Assembly: GCF_028291745.1 (NCBI RefSeq)
Contig: NZ_JAQGNQ010000088.1
Location: 1 to 51,086, forward strand
Origin: Ramlibacter sp.
GTDB taxonomy: Bacteria > Pseudomonadota > Gammaproteobacteria > Burkholderiales > Burkholderiaceae_C
Reading direction: 5' to 3'
DNA length: 51,086 nt
A model generated the notes under the pieces. The model saw nothing but the letters and a program-made list of their open reading frames with translations. It searched no databases and was not told where the DNA came from. Position 1 is the first letter of the stretch. Every line of letters starts with the position of its first letter. The position numbers were made by a program, and so were the translations under genes. Below are positions 32,681-42,500 of the stretch, in pieces.

Positions 32681-33862
32681 TCAGAACGCCGCGATGCCCG
32701 TCTGCGCGCGCCCGAGAATCAGCGCGTGAATGTCGTGCGTGCCCTCGTAGGTATTCACGACCTCCAGGTTCACCAGGTGGCGCGCCACGCCGAATTCGTC
32801 GCTGATGCCGTTGCCGCCCATCATGTCGCGCGCGACGCGGGCGATGTCCAGGGCCTTGCCGCAGGAGTTGCGCTTCATGATCGAGGTGATCTCCACCGAG
32901 GCGGTGCCCTCGTCCTTCATGCGGCCCAGGCGCAGGCAGCCTTGCAGGCCCAGCGTGATCTCGGTCTGCATGTCGGCCAGCTTCTTCTGCACCAACTGGT
33001 TGGCCGCCAGCGGCTTGCCGAACTGCTTGCGATCCAGCACGTACTGGCGGGCGCGGAACCAGCAGTCCTCCGCCGCACCGAGCGCGCCCCAGGCGATGCC
33101 GTAACGCGCCGAATTGAGGCAGGTGAACGGACCCTTCAGGCCACGCACTTCGGGGAAGGCGTTTTCCTCAGGGCAGAACACGTCCTGCATCACGACCTCG
33201 CCCGTGATCGACGAACGCAGGCCCACCTTGCCATGGATGGCCGGCGCGGACAGCCCCTTGAAGCCCTTTTCCAGCACGAAGCCGCGGATGGAGCCCTCGT
33301 CGTCCTTCGCCCAGACCACGAACACGTCGGCGATCGGCGAGTTGGTGATCCACATCTTGCTGCCGGTCAGCTTGTAGCCGCCGTCCACCTTGCGGGCGCG
33401 CGTGATCATGCTGGCCGGGTCGGAGCCGTGATCGGGCTCGGTCAGGCCGAAGCAGCCGATCCACTCGCCGGTGGCGAGCTTGGGCAGGTACTTCTGCTTG
33501 GTCGCTTCATTGCCGAACTCGAAGATCGGCACCATCACCAGCGAGGACTGCACGGACATCATCGAGCGATAGCCCGAGTCGATGCGCTCCACCTCGCGGG
33601 CCACCAGGCCGTAGCAGATGTAGTTGAGGCTGGCCCCGCCGTACTGCTCGGGAATCGTCGGGCCCAGCAGGCCCAGGGCGCCCATCTCGCGGAAGATGGA
33701 CGCGTCGGTCTGCTCGTGACGGAAGGCCTGCAGCACGCGCGGGGCCAGCCTCTCCTGGCAGTAGTTGTGGGCGGCGTCGCGCACGGCGCGCTCGTCGTCG
33801 CTGATCTGCGCGTCCAGCAGCAGCGGGTCGGCCCAGTTGAAAACGGCTTTGGCTCTGGCCAT
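32681..33862 (-). CDS. gcdH: Glutaryl-CoA dehydrogenase
   Basis: This is a 393-residue acyl-CoA dehydrogenase of the glutaryl-CoA group. It oxidises and decarboxylates glutaryl-CoA to crotonyl-CoA in lysine, tryptophan and benzoate breakdown, passing electrons to ETF. Seen are [36 protein letters not shown], the FAD-binding [16 protein letters not shown] and [16 protein letters not shown], and the catalytic Glu in [10 protein letters not shown] (near 373). The length is normal. It stands alone, with a palindrome downstream. Crotonyl-CoA could feed the polyhydroxybutyrate genes about 2 kb away. Confidence 0.93.
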   Translation of the reverse strand: MARAKAVFNWADPLLLDAQISDDERAVRDAAHNYCQERLAPRVLQAFRHEQTDASIFREMGALGLLGPTIPEQYGGASLNYICYGLVAREVERIDSGYRSMMSVQSSLVMVPIFEFGNEATKQKYLPKLATGEWIGCFGLTEPDHGSDPASMITRARKVDGGYKLTGSKMWITNSPIADVFVVWAKDDEGSIRGFVLEKGFKGLSAPAIHGKVGLRSSITGEVVMQDVFCPEENAFPEVRGLKGPFTCLNSARYGIAWGALGAAEDCWFRARQYVLDRKQFGKPLAANQLVQKKLADMQTEITLGLQGCLRLGRMKDEGTASVEITSIMKRNSCGKALDIARVARDMMGGNGISDEFGVARHLVNLEVVNTYEGTHDIHALILGRAQTGIAAF

Positions 33863-33988
33863 GAAGGAACTCCGGTCGCGGCGAGGAAGGGGACTCAGGA
33901 CGGCAGCAGCGCCGTCGCTTCGGTCATGCGAACGATATTGTCGCCGCTCGCGCCGGCGCCTTCAGAACGGGCGCGACATCCGGGCAAA

Positions 33989-34017
33989 GCTGGGGTGCGG
34001 CTGCGCCGCAACCCAGC
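33989..34017 (-). terminator. Possible intrinsic terminator of dusA
   Basis: Directly after the dusA TAG, the minus strand can fold a 13-base stem with one mismatch (gctgggttgcggc / gccgcaccccagc) around a 3-base loop. Only a short TTT follows, so termination strength is uncertain. Confidence 0.55.
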
Positions 34018-35010
<993 letters not shown>

Positions 35011-35156
35011 CACGCCGGCAAATGTACGCGCAGCCGACGCGGCACCGCGCCACCCGGGCATTGCGCGGCTGCGCCCATCGCGGCCAAAGGGTCTTCGCCT
35101 ATCGCTGCCGCGGGCGCATGCCTATGCTGGGGTACCGGATTGCCAAGGAGTTGCAG

Positions 35157-35579
35157 ATGAAGACCTTCAGTCTCGCTGCCGGCATGACCAACATGCGCGG
35201 CGTCTTCTATCCCACGGGCCACATGGTGCTGATGTTCCCGACCGAGCGGGACGCACGCTACGCCTGCGAACTGCTGCGCAAGGACGGTGTCCCGGACGAC
35301 GACCTCTGCCTGTGCGGCCCCGCGGAGTTCGAGCGCCAGATCACGGGCGCGACCGACGAGGACGACGACGTGCTGCTGCCCTCGGTGGGAACCGAGTCCG
35401 ACACCGCGCGGCGCTTTCGCCAACTGGCGCACCAGGGGCACCACGCCCTGATGGTGCATGCCTCGGCGGGCACGACCTCCGAACACGTCCTCGAGTTGCT
35501 GCGCGATTCGCGCATCTCGTACGGGCAGCGCTATCGGCCGCTGGTGATCGAGGATCTGGTGGACGGCAGCGCCCACTGA
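35157..35579 (+). CDS. Small conserved-looking protein of unknown function
   Basis: I do not recognise this 140-residue protein. The ATG at 35157 has AAGGAG at good spacing, and the region upstream is non-coding in style. It is soluble, with an acidic stretch (TGATDEDDDVLLPS) in the middle and text such as GHMVLMFPTERDARYACELL and HHALMVHASAGTTSEHVLELL that suggests a two-lobed alpha/beta fold. No signal peptide, metal motif or membrane segment is seen. It is divergent from dusA and ends 20 bases before a repeat cluster. Confidence 0.75.
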   Translation: MKTFSLAAGMTNMRGVFYPTGHMVLMFPTERDARYACELLRKDGVPDDDLCLCGPAEFERQITGATDEDDDVLLPSVGTESDTARRFRQLAHQGHHALMVHASAGTTSEHVLELLRDSRISYGQRYRPLVIEDLVDGSAH

Positions 35580-35599
35580 AGCACGCCCAAGGCTGAAAG

Positions 35600-35747
35600 G
35601 ATGTCATCCCGGGCTTGACCCGGGAACCATGCTGCGCCGGAACATGCGCCGTGGTGGATTGCGGGTCAAGCCCGCAATGACATCCCTCGATTCCGGGTCA
35701 AGCCGCAATGCATCCCCGATTGCGGGACAGGCCCGCGACGCCATCCG
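35600..35747. repeat. Cluster of four dispersed palindromes between convergent genes
   Basis: Four related elements follow each other: tcatcccggg-cttga-cccggga, gattgcggg-tcaag-cccgcaat, a degenerate ccgggtcaagccgcaatgca, and gattgcggg-acagg-cccgc. Together they fill nearly all of the 173-base gap between the convergent unknown gene and phaB. They could end transcription from both sides. No gene is seen here. Confidence 0.85.
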
Positions 35748-35752
35748 AAACC

Positions 35753-36490
35753 TCACCCCATGTGCAAACCGCCATTGACCGAGAAGTCCGCCCCGGTCGT
35801 GTAGCCGCTCTCCTCGCCCGCGAGCCAGGCGATGATCGATGCGATCTCGCTCGGTTCGCCCAGGCGCTTGACAGGGATGGTGGCCACGATCTTGTCCAGC
35901 ACGTCCGTGCGGATCGACCGGACCATGTCGGTGCCGATGTAGCCCGGGCTCACGGTGTTGACCGTCACGCCCTTGTTGGCCAGTTCCTGCGCCAGCGCCA
36001 TCGAGAAGCCGTGCATGCCGGCCTTGGCGGCGGAGTAGTTGGTCTGGCCCGCCTGGCCCTTCTCGCCGTTGACCGACGAGATGTTGACGATGCGGCCCCA
36101 GCCCTTTTCCACCATGTCGCCGACGACCTGCTTGGTCACGTTGAACATCGAATTCAGGTTGGTCTCGATCACCGCGTCCCAGTCCTCGCGCGTCATCTTC
36201 AGGAACATGCGGTCGCGCGTGATGCCGGCGTTGTTCACCAGCACGTCGATGCTGCCGTGCTCCGCTTTCGCCTTGCTGAAGGCGGCGACGGTGGAATCCC
36301 AGTCGCCGACATTGCCGACCGAGGCGTGGAAGGTGTAGCCCTCTTCCTTCTGGTGTGCGAGCCACTTGCCGAAGTCGCGGGTCGGGCCGCAGCCGGCGAT
36401 GACCCGGAAGCCTTCCTTGTGCAGCCGCTGGCAGATCGCCGTGCCGATGCCACCCATGCCGCCGGTCACGTACGCCACTTTCTGAGCCAT
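35753..36490 (-). CDS. phaB: Acetoacetyl-CoA reductase (NADPH)
   Basis: This 245-residue short-chain dehydrogenase reduces acetoacetyl-CoA to (R)-3-hydroxybutyryl-CoA for polyhydroxybutyrate. The Rossmann motif TGGMGGIG, NNAG in DVLVNNAGITRD, the Ser in NISSVNGEKGQAGQ and YSAAK with catalytic Tyr/Lys are all present, as is the family ending DFSVNGGLHMG. It is the third gene of phaC-phaA-phaB in transcription order, 43 bases after phaA, and ends at the repeat cluster. Confidence 0.95.
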   Translation of the reverse strand: MAQKVAYVTGGMGGIGTAICQRLHKEGFRVIAGCGPTRDFGKWLAHQKEEGYTFHASVGNVGDWDSTVAAFSKAKAEHGSIDVLVNNAGITRDRMFLKMTREDWDAVIETNLNSMFNVTKQVVGDMVEKGWGRIVNISSVNGEKGQAGQTNYSAAKAGMHGFSMALAQELANKGVTVNTVSPGYIGTDMVRSIRTDVLDKIVATIPVKRLGEPSEIASIIAWLAGEESGYTTGADFSVNGGLHMG

Positions 36491-36533
36491 GTTGTTTCCC
36501 CTTGCTGTTGCTGTTGCTGTTTGATCTGCGCGC

Positions 36534-37715
36534 TCAGCCGCGTTCCACGGCCAGGGACACGCCCATGCCGCCGCCGATGCACAGGGCCGCGATGCCCTTG
36601 CGCGCCTCGCGCCGCTGCATCTCGTGCAACAGCGTCACCAGGATGCGGCAGCCGGACGCGCCGATCGGATGGCCGATGGCGATCGCGCCGCCGTTCACGT
36701 TGACCTTGGCCGGATCCAGGTCCAGTTCCTTGTTGACGGCGCAGGCCTGGGCCGCGAACGCTTCGTTCAGCTCGAACAGGTTCACGTCCTGCGCGCTCCA
36801 GCCGGCGCGCTGCAGGGCCTTGCGGGTGGCCGACACCGGGCCCATGCCCATCGTGGCGGGATCGAGGCCGGTCGTGCCGAAGCCAGCGATGCGCGCCAGC
36901 GGCTTGAGGCCCAGTTGCGCGGCCTTCTTGGCACTCATCACCACCACGGCAGCGGCGCCGTCGTTCAGGCCCGAGGCATTGCCCGCGGTCACCGTGCCCG
37001 CCTTGTCGAAGGCCGGACGCAGGCCCGCCAGCGCCTCGGCGCTGGTCTTCTTGTTGATGAATTCGTCGGCGTCGAAGCGCAGCGGGTCGCCCTTGCGCTG
37101 CGGGATGCTCACGGGAACGATCTCGTCCTTGAAGCGGCCCGCTTCCTGCGCCGCGGATGCCTTCTGCTGGCTGGCCAGGGCCAGCGCGTCCTGCGCGGCG
37201 CGGTCGATCGAATAGGCCTTGGCCACGTTCTCCGCCGTGATGCCCATGTGGTACTGGTTGTAGACGTCCCACAGGCCGTCGACGATCATCGAGTCGATCA
37301 TCTTCCAGTCGCCCATGCGCTGGCCGTCGCGCGAATTCAGCAGCACGTGCGGCGAGGCGCTCATGTTCTCCTGGCCGCCGGCGACCACGATCTCGCTGTC
37401 GCCCCAGGCGATGGCCTGCGCCGCCAGCATCACGGCCTTCAGGCCCGAGCCGCACACCGCGTTGATGGTCAGGCCCGGAATTTCCTTGGGCAGGCCCGCT
37501 TTCAGCAGCGCCTGGCGCGCCGGATTCTGGCCGGCGCCCGCGGCCAGCACCTGGCCCATGATCACTTCGCCCACCAGCGCGGGATCAAGCTTCGCGCGCT
37601 CCAGCACCTCCTTGATCACGATGGAGCCCAGCTCCGTGGCGGGGATCTTGGCGAGCGATCCGCCGAACTTGCCGACGGCGGTGCGGGCGGCCGAAACGAT
37701 GACGATGTCTTCCAT
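36534..37715 (-). CDS. phaA: Acetyl-CoA C-acetyltransferase (beta-ketothiolase)
   Basis: This 393-residue thiolase condenses two acetyl-CoA to acetoacetyl-CoA, the first step of polyhydroxybutyrate synthesis. The acylated Cys lies in [12 protein letters not shown] (near 88), the His in [14 protein letters not shown] and the second Cys in ALCIGGGMG close to the C-terminus. Length and motifs are normal. It sits between phaC (86 bases upstream) and phaB. The gap before phaB holds several cttgctgtt-like short repeats but no gene. Confidence 0.95.
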   Translation of the reverse strand: MEDIVIVSAARTAVGKFGGSLAKIPATELGSIVIKEVLERAKLDPALVGEVIMGQVLAAGAGQNPARQALLKAGLPKEIPGLTINAVCGSGLKAVMLAAQAIAWGDSEIVVAGGQENMSASPHVLLNSRDGQRMGDWKMIDSMIVDGLWDVYNQYHMGITAENVAKAYSIDRAAQDALALASQQKASAAQEAGRFKDEIVPVSIPQRKGDPLRFDADEFINKKTSAEALAGLRPAFDKAGTVTAGNASGLNDGAAAVVVMSAKKAAQLGLKPLARIAGFGTTGLDPATMGMGPVSATRKALQRAGWSAQDVNLFELNEAFAAQACAVNKELDLDPAKVNVNGGAIAIGHPIGASGCRILVTLLHEMQRREARKGIAALCIGGGMGVSLAVERG

Positions 37716-37761
37716 GGGGCTCCTTCAGCGGGATAGTGGGTTGGTTTCTTGTCTCTGTTTT

Positions 37762-37780
37762 CCTCCCCCTCTCGGGGAGG
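37762..37780. repeat. Pyrimidine-rich inverted repeat between phaC and phaA
   Basis: A 7-base stem (cctcccc / ggggagg) with a 5-base loop lies between phaC and phaA. It resembles the elements near 25680 and 46174. On the transcribed strand it is followed by A rather than T, so it should not terminate the operon. It may lower downstream expression or mark an mRNA processing point. Confidence 0.55.
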
Positions 37781-37801
37781 GCCGGGGCCGCGAGCGCAGG
37801 T

Positions 37802-39484
37802 TTATGCCCTTGCCTTCACGTACCGCCCCGGCGCGGGCTCGATGGCCTTGTACCTGGTGCCTTTGCCATAGCTCTTGGGTGCCGCAATCTGCTTGCCGGC
37901 ATGCGCCTTGAGCCAGTTGGCCCAATCGGGCCACCAGCTGCCGGCGTGCTCGGTCGCGCCCTGCTGCCAAGCATCGACCGTGCCGGGCAGCTTGTCGTTG
38001 GTCCAGTAGGACCGCTTGTTCTTCGCGGGCGGGTTGATCACCCCCGCGATGTGGCCGGAGGCGCCCATCACGAAGCGCTTCTTGCCGGGCAGGTGCTGCA
38101 CCGAAGCGTAGGCGCCGGCGATCGGGACGATGTGGTCCTCGCGCGAGCCGTAGATGTAGACCGGGAGATCGACCTTGCGCAAGTCGATCTGTTCGCCGCA
38201 GACCGTGACCTTGCCCGGTTTGACCAGGTTGTTTTCCAGGTAGGTGTTGCGCAGGTACCAGGCGTACATCGGCCCGGGCAGGTTGGTCGAGTCGCTGTTC
38301 CAGTACAGCAGGTCGAAGGGCGGCGGCGTCTCGCCCTTGAGATAGTTGCCCACGACGTAGTTCCAGACCAGGTCGTTGGGGCGCAGGAAGCTGAAGGTGG
38401 TGGCCAGGTCCTGCCCCTTCATCAGGCCCTTCTGCCCGAGCTGCAGCTCCCGCAGCTTCACCGCGTCCTCGTCGATGAACAGATCGAGCACGCCCGTGTC
38501 GCTGAAGTCCAGGAAGGTGGTGAGGAAGGTGGCCGACGCCACCGGCTTCTCGCCCTTGGCGGCCAGCACCGCCAGCGCGGTGCCGAGGATCGTGCCGCCA
38601 ACGCAGAAGCCCAGCGCGTTGATCTGCTTGGCGCCCGAGATCTGCTGCACGACGGAGATCGCCTTCAGGGCCGCGTCCGCGATGTAGTCGTCCCAGCCCA
38701 GGTTCTCCATCGAGGGGTCCGGGTTGCGCCAGCTCACCACGAAGGTGCGATGGCCCTGCTCCACGAGGTAGCGGAGCAGCGAGTTCTCCGGCTGCAGGTC
38801 GAGGATGTAGAACTTGTTGATGCAGGGCGGCACCACCAAGAAGGGGCGCTCGTGCACCTGCCTGGTCAGCGGCTTGTATTCGATCAGCTGGAACAGGTGG
38901 TTCTCGAACACGACGGCGCCCTCGGTGGTCGCCACGTTGGTGCCCACGTCGAAGGCGCTCTCGTCGGTCATCGAGACGCGGCCCTGCTGCAGGTCGGCAA
39001 GCAGGTTCTTCAGGCCGCGGGCGATGCTCTCGCCCTTGGTCTCCAGGGCCTTCTGCTGCGCCTCGGCATTCAGGGCCAGGAAGTTGCTCGGCGCCGAAGC
39101 GGCCATCCACTGTTCGACCGCAAAGCGCAGGCGCGCCTTGGTTTTGGCGTCGGCATCGGTGGCTTCCGCGAGCCCGAGCAGGGTGCGTGCATTGAGCAGG
39201 TAGACGGCTGCGGAGAAGGCGGCGAGCGGGTTGCGCAGCCAGGCATCGTGGCCGAAGCGCTTGTCGCCGGCAGCAGGGCGTTCGCCGAGGCCCTGGTTCC
39301 AGAGTTCGCCGGCTTCGCGGACATAGGCCTCTTGCAGCGCCTGCAGTTTTTGCGCATCGAAGCCGAGCTTGCCGATGGGCCTGCCGCCACCCTGCTGCAG
39401 ACCGTCCACGGCGCGCGACCACTGCTGCGCCAGATCCTGCTGCAAGCGCTGCGCGTGCGCGGACCAGTCCACGTCAGAATGCAT
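37802..39484 (-). CDS. phaC: Class I poly(3-hydroxyalkanoate) synthase
   Basis: This 560-residue synthase polymerises (R)-3-hydroxyacyl-CoA on the granule surface. The lipase-like box GFCVGG holds the catalytic Cys (near 294); Asp and His partners lie in YGSREDHIVPI and GASGHIAGV. The N-terminal helical region and PPCINKFYILDLQPENS are typical of class I. It is slightly shorter than the roughly 590-residue Cupriavidus enzyme. The ATG has AGGAGA at good spacing. The upstream gap carries a perfect palindrome that could be an operator. It is the first gene of phaC-phaA-phaB. Confidence 0.95.
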   Translation of the reverse strand: MHSDVDWSAHAQRLQQDLAQQWSRAVDGLQQGGGRPIGKLGFDAQKLQALQEAYVREAGELWNQGLGERPAAGDKRFGHDAWLRNPLAAFSAAVYLLNARTLLGLAEATDADAKTKARLRFAVEQWMAASAPSNFLALNAEAQQKALETKGESIARGLKNLLADLQQGRVSMTDESAFDVGTNVATTEGAVVFENHLFQLIEYKPLTRQVHERPFLVVPPCINKFYILDLQPENSLLRYLVEQGHRTFVVSWRNPDPSMENLGWDDYIADAALKAISVVQQISGAKQINALGFCVGGTILGTALAVLAAKGEKPVASATFLTTFLDFSDTGVLDLFIDEDAVKLRELQLGQKGLMKGQDLATTFSFLRPNDLVWNYVVGNYLKGETPPPFDLLYWNSDSTNLPGPMYAWYLRNTYLENNLVKPGKVTVCGEQIDLRKVDLPVYIYGSREDHIVPIAGAYASVQHLPGKKRFVMGASGHIAGVINPPAKNKRSYWTNDKLPGTVDAWQQGATEHAGSWWPDWANWLKAHAGKQIAAPKSYGKGTRYKAIEPAPGRYVKARA

Positions 39485-39527
39485 TCTTGTCTCCTGCCTT
39501 CGTTAGCCCGAAGTATTACATCGTTAT

Positions 39528-39542
39528 TGTTGCAGTGCAACA
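39528..39542. promoter_or_regulatory. Perfect 7+1+7 palindrome in the phaC upstream region
   Basis: tgttgca-g-tgcaaca is a perfect inverted repeat 44 bases before phaC and 19 bases before the divergent small membrane protein gene. On the minus strand it contains ttgcac (39540-39535), with taatac (39518-39513) 16 bases further, a weak promoter-like pair. TGC/GCA palindromes are typical of PhaR binding sites, so a PhaR-type operator is a reasonable guess. Confidence 0.55.
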
Positions 39543-39560
39543 TTGAAACCCCGACCCGCC

Positions 39561-39827
39561 ATGCACCTCGTCGTCATCGCCTGGCTGTACGTCGCCCTGA
39601 TGATGGCGGTGGCCGAAGCCAATCATCCGCTCGGCACCGTGTTCGGTGCCTGCGTCACCTTTGTACTCTATGGGCTCGCGCCTGTCGCCCTCCTGATCTA
39701 CCTCATGGGGCGGCCAGCTCGCCGGGCGGCGCGGCGCAAGCGCGAGGCACCGGCGTCAGCGGTCGAGCCAGAGAGCGGCGGCAAAGCGGCCGCTGACCCG
39801 GTCGCGGCGGTGCGAGAAGAACCGTGA
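39561..39827 (+). CDS. Small two-segment inner-membrane protein
   Basis: This is an 88-residue protein with two hydrophobic helices (about residues 1-20 and 30-54: MHLVVIAWLYVALMMAVAEA and TFVLYGLAPVALLIYLMG), then a basic RRAARRKR patch and a hydrophilic tail. I recall similar short proteins in related Burkholderiales, but no function is known to me. The ATG at 39561 is chosen over a TTG six codons earlier. Its 3' end overlaps the convergent pgeF gene by 72 bases. It shares the palindrome-bearing region with phaC. Confidence 0.65.
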   Translation: MHLVVIAWLYVALMMAVAEANHPLGTVFGACVTFVLYGLAPVALLIYLMGRPARRAARRKREAPASAVEPESGGKAAADPVAAVREEP

Positions 39828-40508
39828 GGCGGCGCTGACGGTGCACCACTGCGCGCTGCCGTCATTGCCAGCGATCGCGGTGATGCCGAGGGCAGCGAGG
39901 CGACGCCGCGCCAGCGCCTGCAGATCGGCGAGGAACTTGCCCTCGCCCCGCGGACGGAAGCAGGCCTGCGCGCCCGGATCGCGCTGCACGAAAGCGGCAC
40001 GCACTTCAGCGCCCACCTCGAAGGCCTCCGGCCCGATGCAGGGGCCCAGCCAGGCGAGCACCTGCGCCGCGGCGCCGGCCTGCGGCGCCATCGCCTGCCA
40101 CAGGGCTTCGAGCGCGCCATGGCCGCCTTCGCCCGCGAGCCCACGCCAGCCGCAATGCGCAGCGCCGACCACGCGGCCCGCGCGATCGGCCAGCAGCACC
40201 GGCAGGCAGTCGGCCACCATGATCGTGCAGGCCACGCCCGGCTCGGTGGTCCAGCAGGCATCGGCCTCGGTGCCGTCGGGCGTGTCGCGCGTGAGTTGCA
40301 CCACGCCTTGCCCATGCACCTGCTTCAGGAACACCGGCCGCGCCTGCAGGGTGGCGGCGAAGCGAGTGCGGTTCTCGGCGACCGCGGCTGCCTCGTCGCC
40401 GACGTGGTCGCCGAGATTGAGCGAGTCGTAGGGCCCGACGGAAACGCCACCGGTGCGCTCGCTGCACCACGCATGCACGCGCGCTGGCGCGCTCCATTGC
40501 GGCGTCAT
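39756..40508 (-). CDS. pgeF: Peptidoglycan editing factor PgeF (laccase-domain, YfiH family)
   Basis: This 250-residue DUF152 protein shows the family's metal-binding set: LKQVHGQGV, MVADCLPVLLAD and GAAHCGWRGLAGE, plus GPCIGPEAFEVG. PgeF removes L-Ser-containing muropeptide errors from peptidoglycan precursors; older annotations call it polyphenol oxidase. It lies 4 bases after the MaiA-type gene on the same strand. Its 3' end overlaps the convergent small membrane protein gene by 72 bases. In many Burkholderiales it sits near phaC, as here. Confidence 0.92.
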   Translation of the reverse strand: MTPQWSAPARVHAWCSERTGGVSVGPYDSLNLGDHVGDEAAAVAENRTRFAATLQARPVFLKQVHGQGVVQLTRDTPDGTEADACWTTEPGVACTIMVADCLPVLLADRAGRVVGAAHCGWRGLAGEGGHGALEALWQAMAPQAGAAAQVLAWLGPCIGPEAFEVGAEVRAAFVQRDPGAQACFRPRGEGKFLADLQALARRRLAALGITAIAGNDGSAQWCTVSAASRFFSHRRDRVSGRFAAALWLDR

Positions 40509-40512
40509 CGCC

Positions 40513-41154
40513 TCACGCCTCGTTGTCGGGGCAATGCGCGGGCTGCGCCTGCTGGAAAGCCGGGTGCTGCATGCATGCCTCGAAGGCCGCCATCGTGCGC
40601 GTGAGACCGCTGAAATCGACGTTGAAGCGCTGGCCGTTGAAGATCTGCGGCACCAGGCAGCAGTCGGCCAGGGTCGGCGTGTCGCCGTACGCGTAGCGCG
40701 CAGCGGGCAGCCGCTGCAATTCGCGCTCGACCATCTCCAGGCCGCTGCGCACCCAATGGCGATACCAGGTGTTCTTGGCTTCTTCGTCCACCTTCAGCTC
40801 GCGCACCAGGTACTTGAGCACGCGCAGGTTGTTCAGCGGATGGATCTCGCACGCAACCAGTTGCGCGAGCGCGCGCACGTGAGCGCGGCCCAGCGGGTCG
40901 GATGGCAGCAAGGGCGGATTCGGATGGGTCTCGTCCAGGTACTCGATGATCGCCATCGACTGGCCCAGAAGCTGCCCGTCGTCCAGTTCCAGCGTGGGCA
41001 CCAGCTGCGAGGGCGACACGGCGGCGTACTTCTCCTGGCGGTGCTCGCCCTTCACCAGGTGCACCGGCAGGTACTCGTAGCCCAGGCCCTTCAGGGCGAG
41101 CGCGATGCGCACGCGAAACGACGCCGAGGAGCGGAAGTAGTTGTGAAGCTTCAT
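40513..41154 (-). CDS. maiA: Maleylacetoacetate / maleylpyruvate isomerase (zeta-class glutathione transferase)
   Basis: This is a 213-residue glutathione transferase-fold enzyme with the zeta-class SSASFRVRIAL signature near residues 8-18, QLVPTLELDDG and GQSMAIIEYL. It isomerises cis to trans double bonds using glutathione. Two substrates are possible: maleylacetoacetate (tyrosine path) or maleylpyruvate (gentisate path). Gentisate dioxygenase and a fumarylpyruvate-hydrolase-like gene lie 3-5 kb away on the other strand, while no homogentisate genes are in view, which favours maleylpyruvate. The ATG at 41154 matches the family N-terminus. Confidence 0.9.
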   Translation of the reverse strand: MKLHNYFRSSASFRVRIALALKGLGYEYLPVHLVKGEHRQEKYAAVSPSQLVPTLELDDGQLLGQSMAIIEYLDETHPNPPLLPSDPLGRAHVRALAQLVACEIHPLNNLRVLKYLVRELKVDEEAKNTWYRHWVRSGLEMVERELQRLPAARYAYGDTPTLADCCLVPQIFNGQRFNVDFSGLTRTMAAFEACMQHPAFQQAQPAHCPDNEA

Positions 41155-41219
41155 GGGCAGGAAGCATAAACCGCTCTCCCCTACACTGCGGCCCACCAGA
41201 ACACCGAGGGGACAGCATC

Positions 41220-41522
41220 ATGATCCTGGAACACGCCGACATCCGCATCCAGCCCGGCAAGCAGGCCGAATTCGACGAGGCGATAGCCCGCGGACTGCGC
41301 ACCGTCGTTGCACGCGCGCAGGGCATGCGCGGGTTCAAGGTGAACCGGGGGATCGAGTCGCCCGAGCGCTACGTGCTGCAGATCTTCTGGGACACGCTGG
41401 AGGCGCACACGGTGGGCTTTCGCGAAAGCCCGCTGTTCGCCGAATGGCGCGCGATCGTCGGCCCGTATTTCGCGCAGCCGCCGGTGGTGGAGCATTTCAC
41501 GCTGGTGGTCAAGAGCGACTGA
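41220..41522 (+). CDS. Antibiotic biosynthesis monooxygenase (ABM)-fold small protein
   Basis: This 100-residue protein has the dimeric alpha/beta ABM layout: ILEHADIRIQPGKQAEFDEA, then GFKVNRGIESPERYVLQIFW and FRESPLFAEWRAIVGPYFAQ. Relatives include quinol monooxygenases and unassigned stress proteins; many have no known substrate. It stands alone between the divergent MaiA-type gene and the repeat cluster at 41546. Confidence 0.82.
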   Translation: MILEHADIRIQPGKQAEFDEAIARGLRTVVARAQGMRGFKVNRGIESPERYVLQIFWDTLEAHTVGFRESPLFAEWRAIVGPYFAQPPVVEHFTLVVKSD

Positions 41523-41545
41523 GCCTTCGCGCCGCGACCGAGCGC

Positions 41546-41655
41546 AGTCATGGATGCCGGGTCAAGCCCGGCATGACATCCCTTGGTGATGCGGCGTGCG
41601 GCGTGTGGCGTGCGGCGTGCAAGGATGTCATTGCGGGCTTGACCCGCAATCCACC
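41546..41655. repeat. Dispersed palindromes flanking a 7-base tandem repeat
   Basis: Between the ABM gene and the OmpA-like gene lie a palindrome of the tgccggg-tcaag-cccggca type (about 41554-41574), four tandem 7-base units (gcggcgt with one gtggcgt variant, 41591-41618), and an attgcggg-cttga-cccgcaat palindrome (about 41629-41650). The outer elements match the family at 19865 and 35600. The convergent genes on either side make a termination role possible. Confidence 0.8.
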
Positions 41656-41661
41656 TGCCCC

Positions 41662-42333
41662 TCAGCGCGAAGCGACGCTGCGTTCGCCCACGAAGATCTC
41701 CACCCGTCGGTTGCGCGCGCGGCCCGAGTCGCTGTTGTTGTCCGCCACCGGCTCGTGCTCGCCGCGCCCGGCCACCTGGATCTGGCGCGGACTCACGCCA
41801 CGCTCCACCAGGTATTGCCGCGTCGACTGCGCCCGCTCCATCGAGAGCCGGTCGTTGTATTCGTCGGAGCCGACGCTGTCCGTGTGGCCGATGATGCGCA
41901 GCTCGGTGTTCGCCTGCGCTGCCAGGCCGCTCGCCAGCTGGTCCAGGATGGGACGCATGTTCGGCTTGATGTCGGCGCGCCCGGTGTCGAAGGACACGTC
42001 GCTCGGCACGCTCAGCTTCAGCTGGTTGTCGCTGGTCTGCACCACGCCGACGCCGCTGCCCATGGTGGCGTGCTCCATCGCCACGCGCTTTTGCTCCATC
42101 TGCTTCGACCAGACGTAGCCGCCGGCGCCGCCCACGCCGGCGCCGATCAGCGCACCGGTGACGTCGCCGCCGATCAGGGCACCGGCGACCGCACCCAGGC
42201 CGGCGCCGAGTGCCGTGTGGCGCTGGGTGTTGTTGTCCATGCCCGTGTCCATGCCCATGTTGGCGCAGCCGGCCAGGCCCAGGCTGAGGGCGGTGATGGC
42301 GAGCAGGCTCGCGCGGGGTCCGGTCTTGTTCAT
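41662..42333 (-). CDS. OmpA-family lipoprotein with glycine-zipper region
   Basis: This is a 223-residue outer-membrane lipoprotein. The signal peptide ends in the lipobox LAGC (acylated Cys near 22). A glycine-rich zipper (AGALIGGDVTGALIGAGVGG, about 50-70) may insert in or associate with the membrane. The C-terminal OmpA domain has IIGHTDSVGSDEYNDRLS and GRARNRRVEIFV, which bind peptidoglycan diaminopimelate. It should tie the outer membrane to the cell wall (YiaD-like). The ATG at 42333 gives a proper signal peptide. It is divergent from the FAD oxidoreductase gene. Confidence 0.92.
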   Translation of the reverse strand: MNKTGPRASLLAITALSLGLAGCANMGMDTGMDNNTQRHTALGAGLGAVAGALIGGDVTGALIGAGVGGAGGYVWSKQMEQKRVAMEHATMGSGVGVVQTSDNQLKLSVPSDVSFDTGRADIKPNMRPILDQLASGLAAQANTELRIIGHTDSVGSDEYNDRLSMERAQSTRQYLVERGVSPRQIQVAGRGEHEPVADNNSDSGRARNRRVEIFVGERSVASR

Positions 42334-42358
42334 TGCAGGATCCTTTTGGAATGGGTAG

Positions 42359-42376
42359 TGCAACCTCGAGATTGCA
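42359..42376. promoter_or_regulatory. Near-perfect 18-base palindrome, candidate operator
   Basis: tgcaac-ctcgag-attgca matches its own reverse complement at 16 of 18 positions. It lies 26 bases upstream of the OmpA-like lipoprotein start, in the 167-base divergent gap. The rest of that gap shows no gene. No regulator is adjacent, so this is only a candidate site. Confidence 0.35.
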
Positions 42377-42500
42377 GGCCCGCCCCGCCGCGCCCCCGTC
42401 GGACTGCGCCCACCTTGCGGTTTGTTACTCCGCCGGGCCTGGCGGCGGCGGTCTTCTGCGCGGGATACGCGGCAGGCCCAGCCGCTATGCTTGTCAATTC

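Noticed and set aside
35600..35747. Repeat cluster as a CRISPR array
   Set aside because: The elements are palindromes of differing sequence with no uniform spacers, and no cas genes are present.
37762..37780. Hairpin between phaC and phaA as a terminator
   Set aside because: No T-run follows on the transcribed strand, and phaA-phaB clearly continue the phaC operon.
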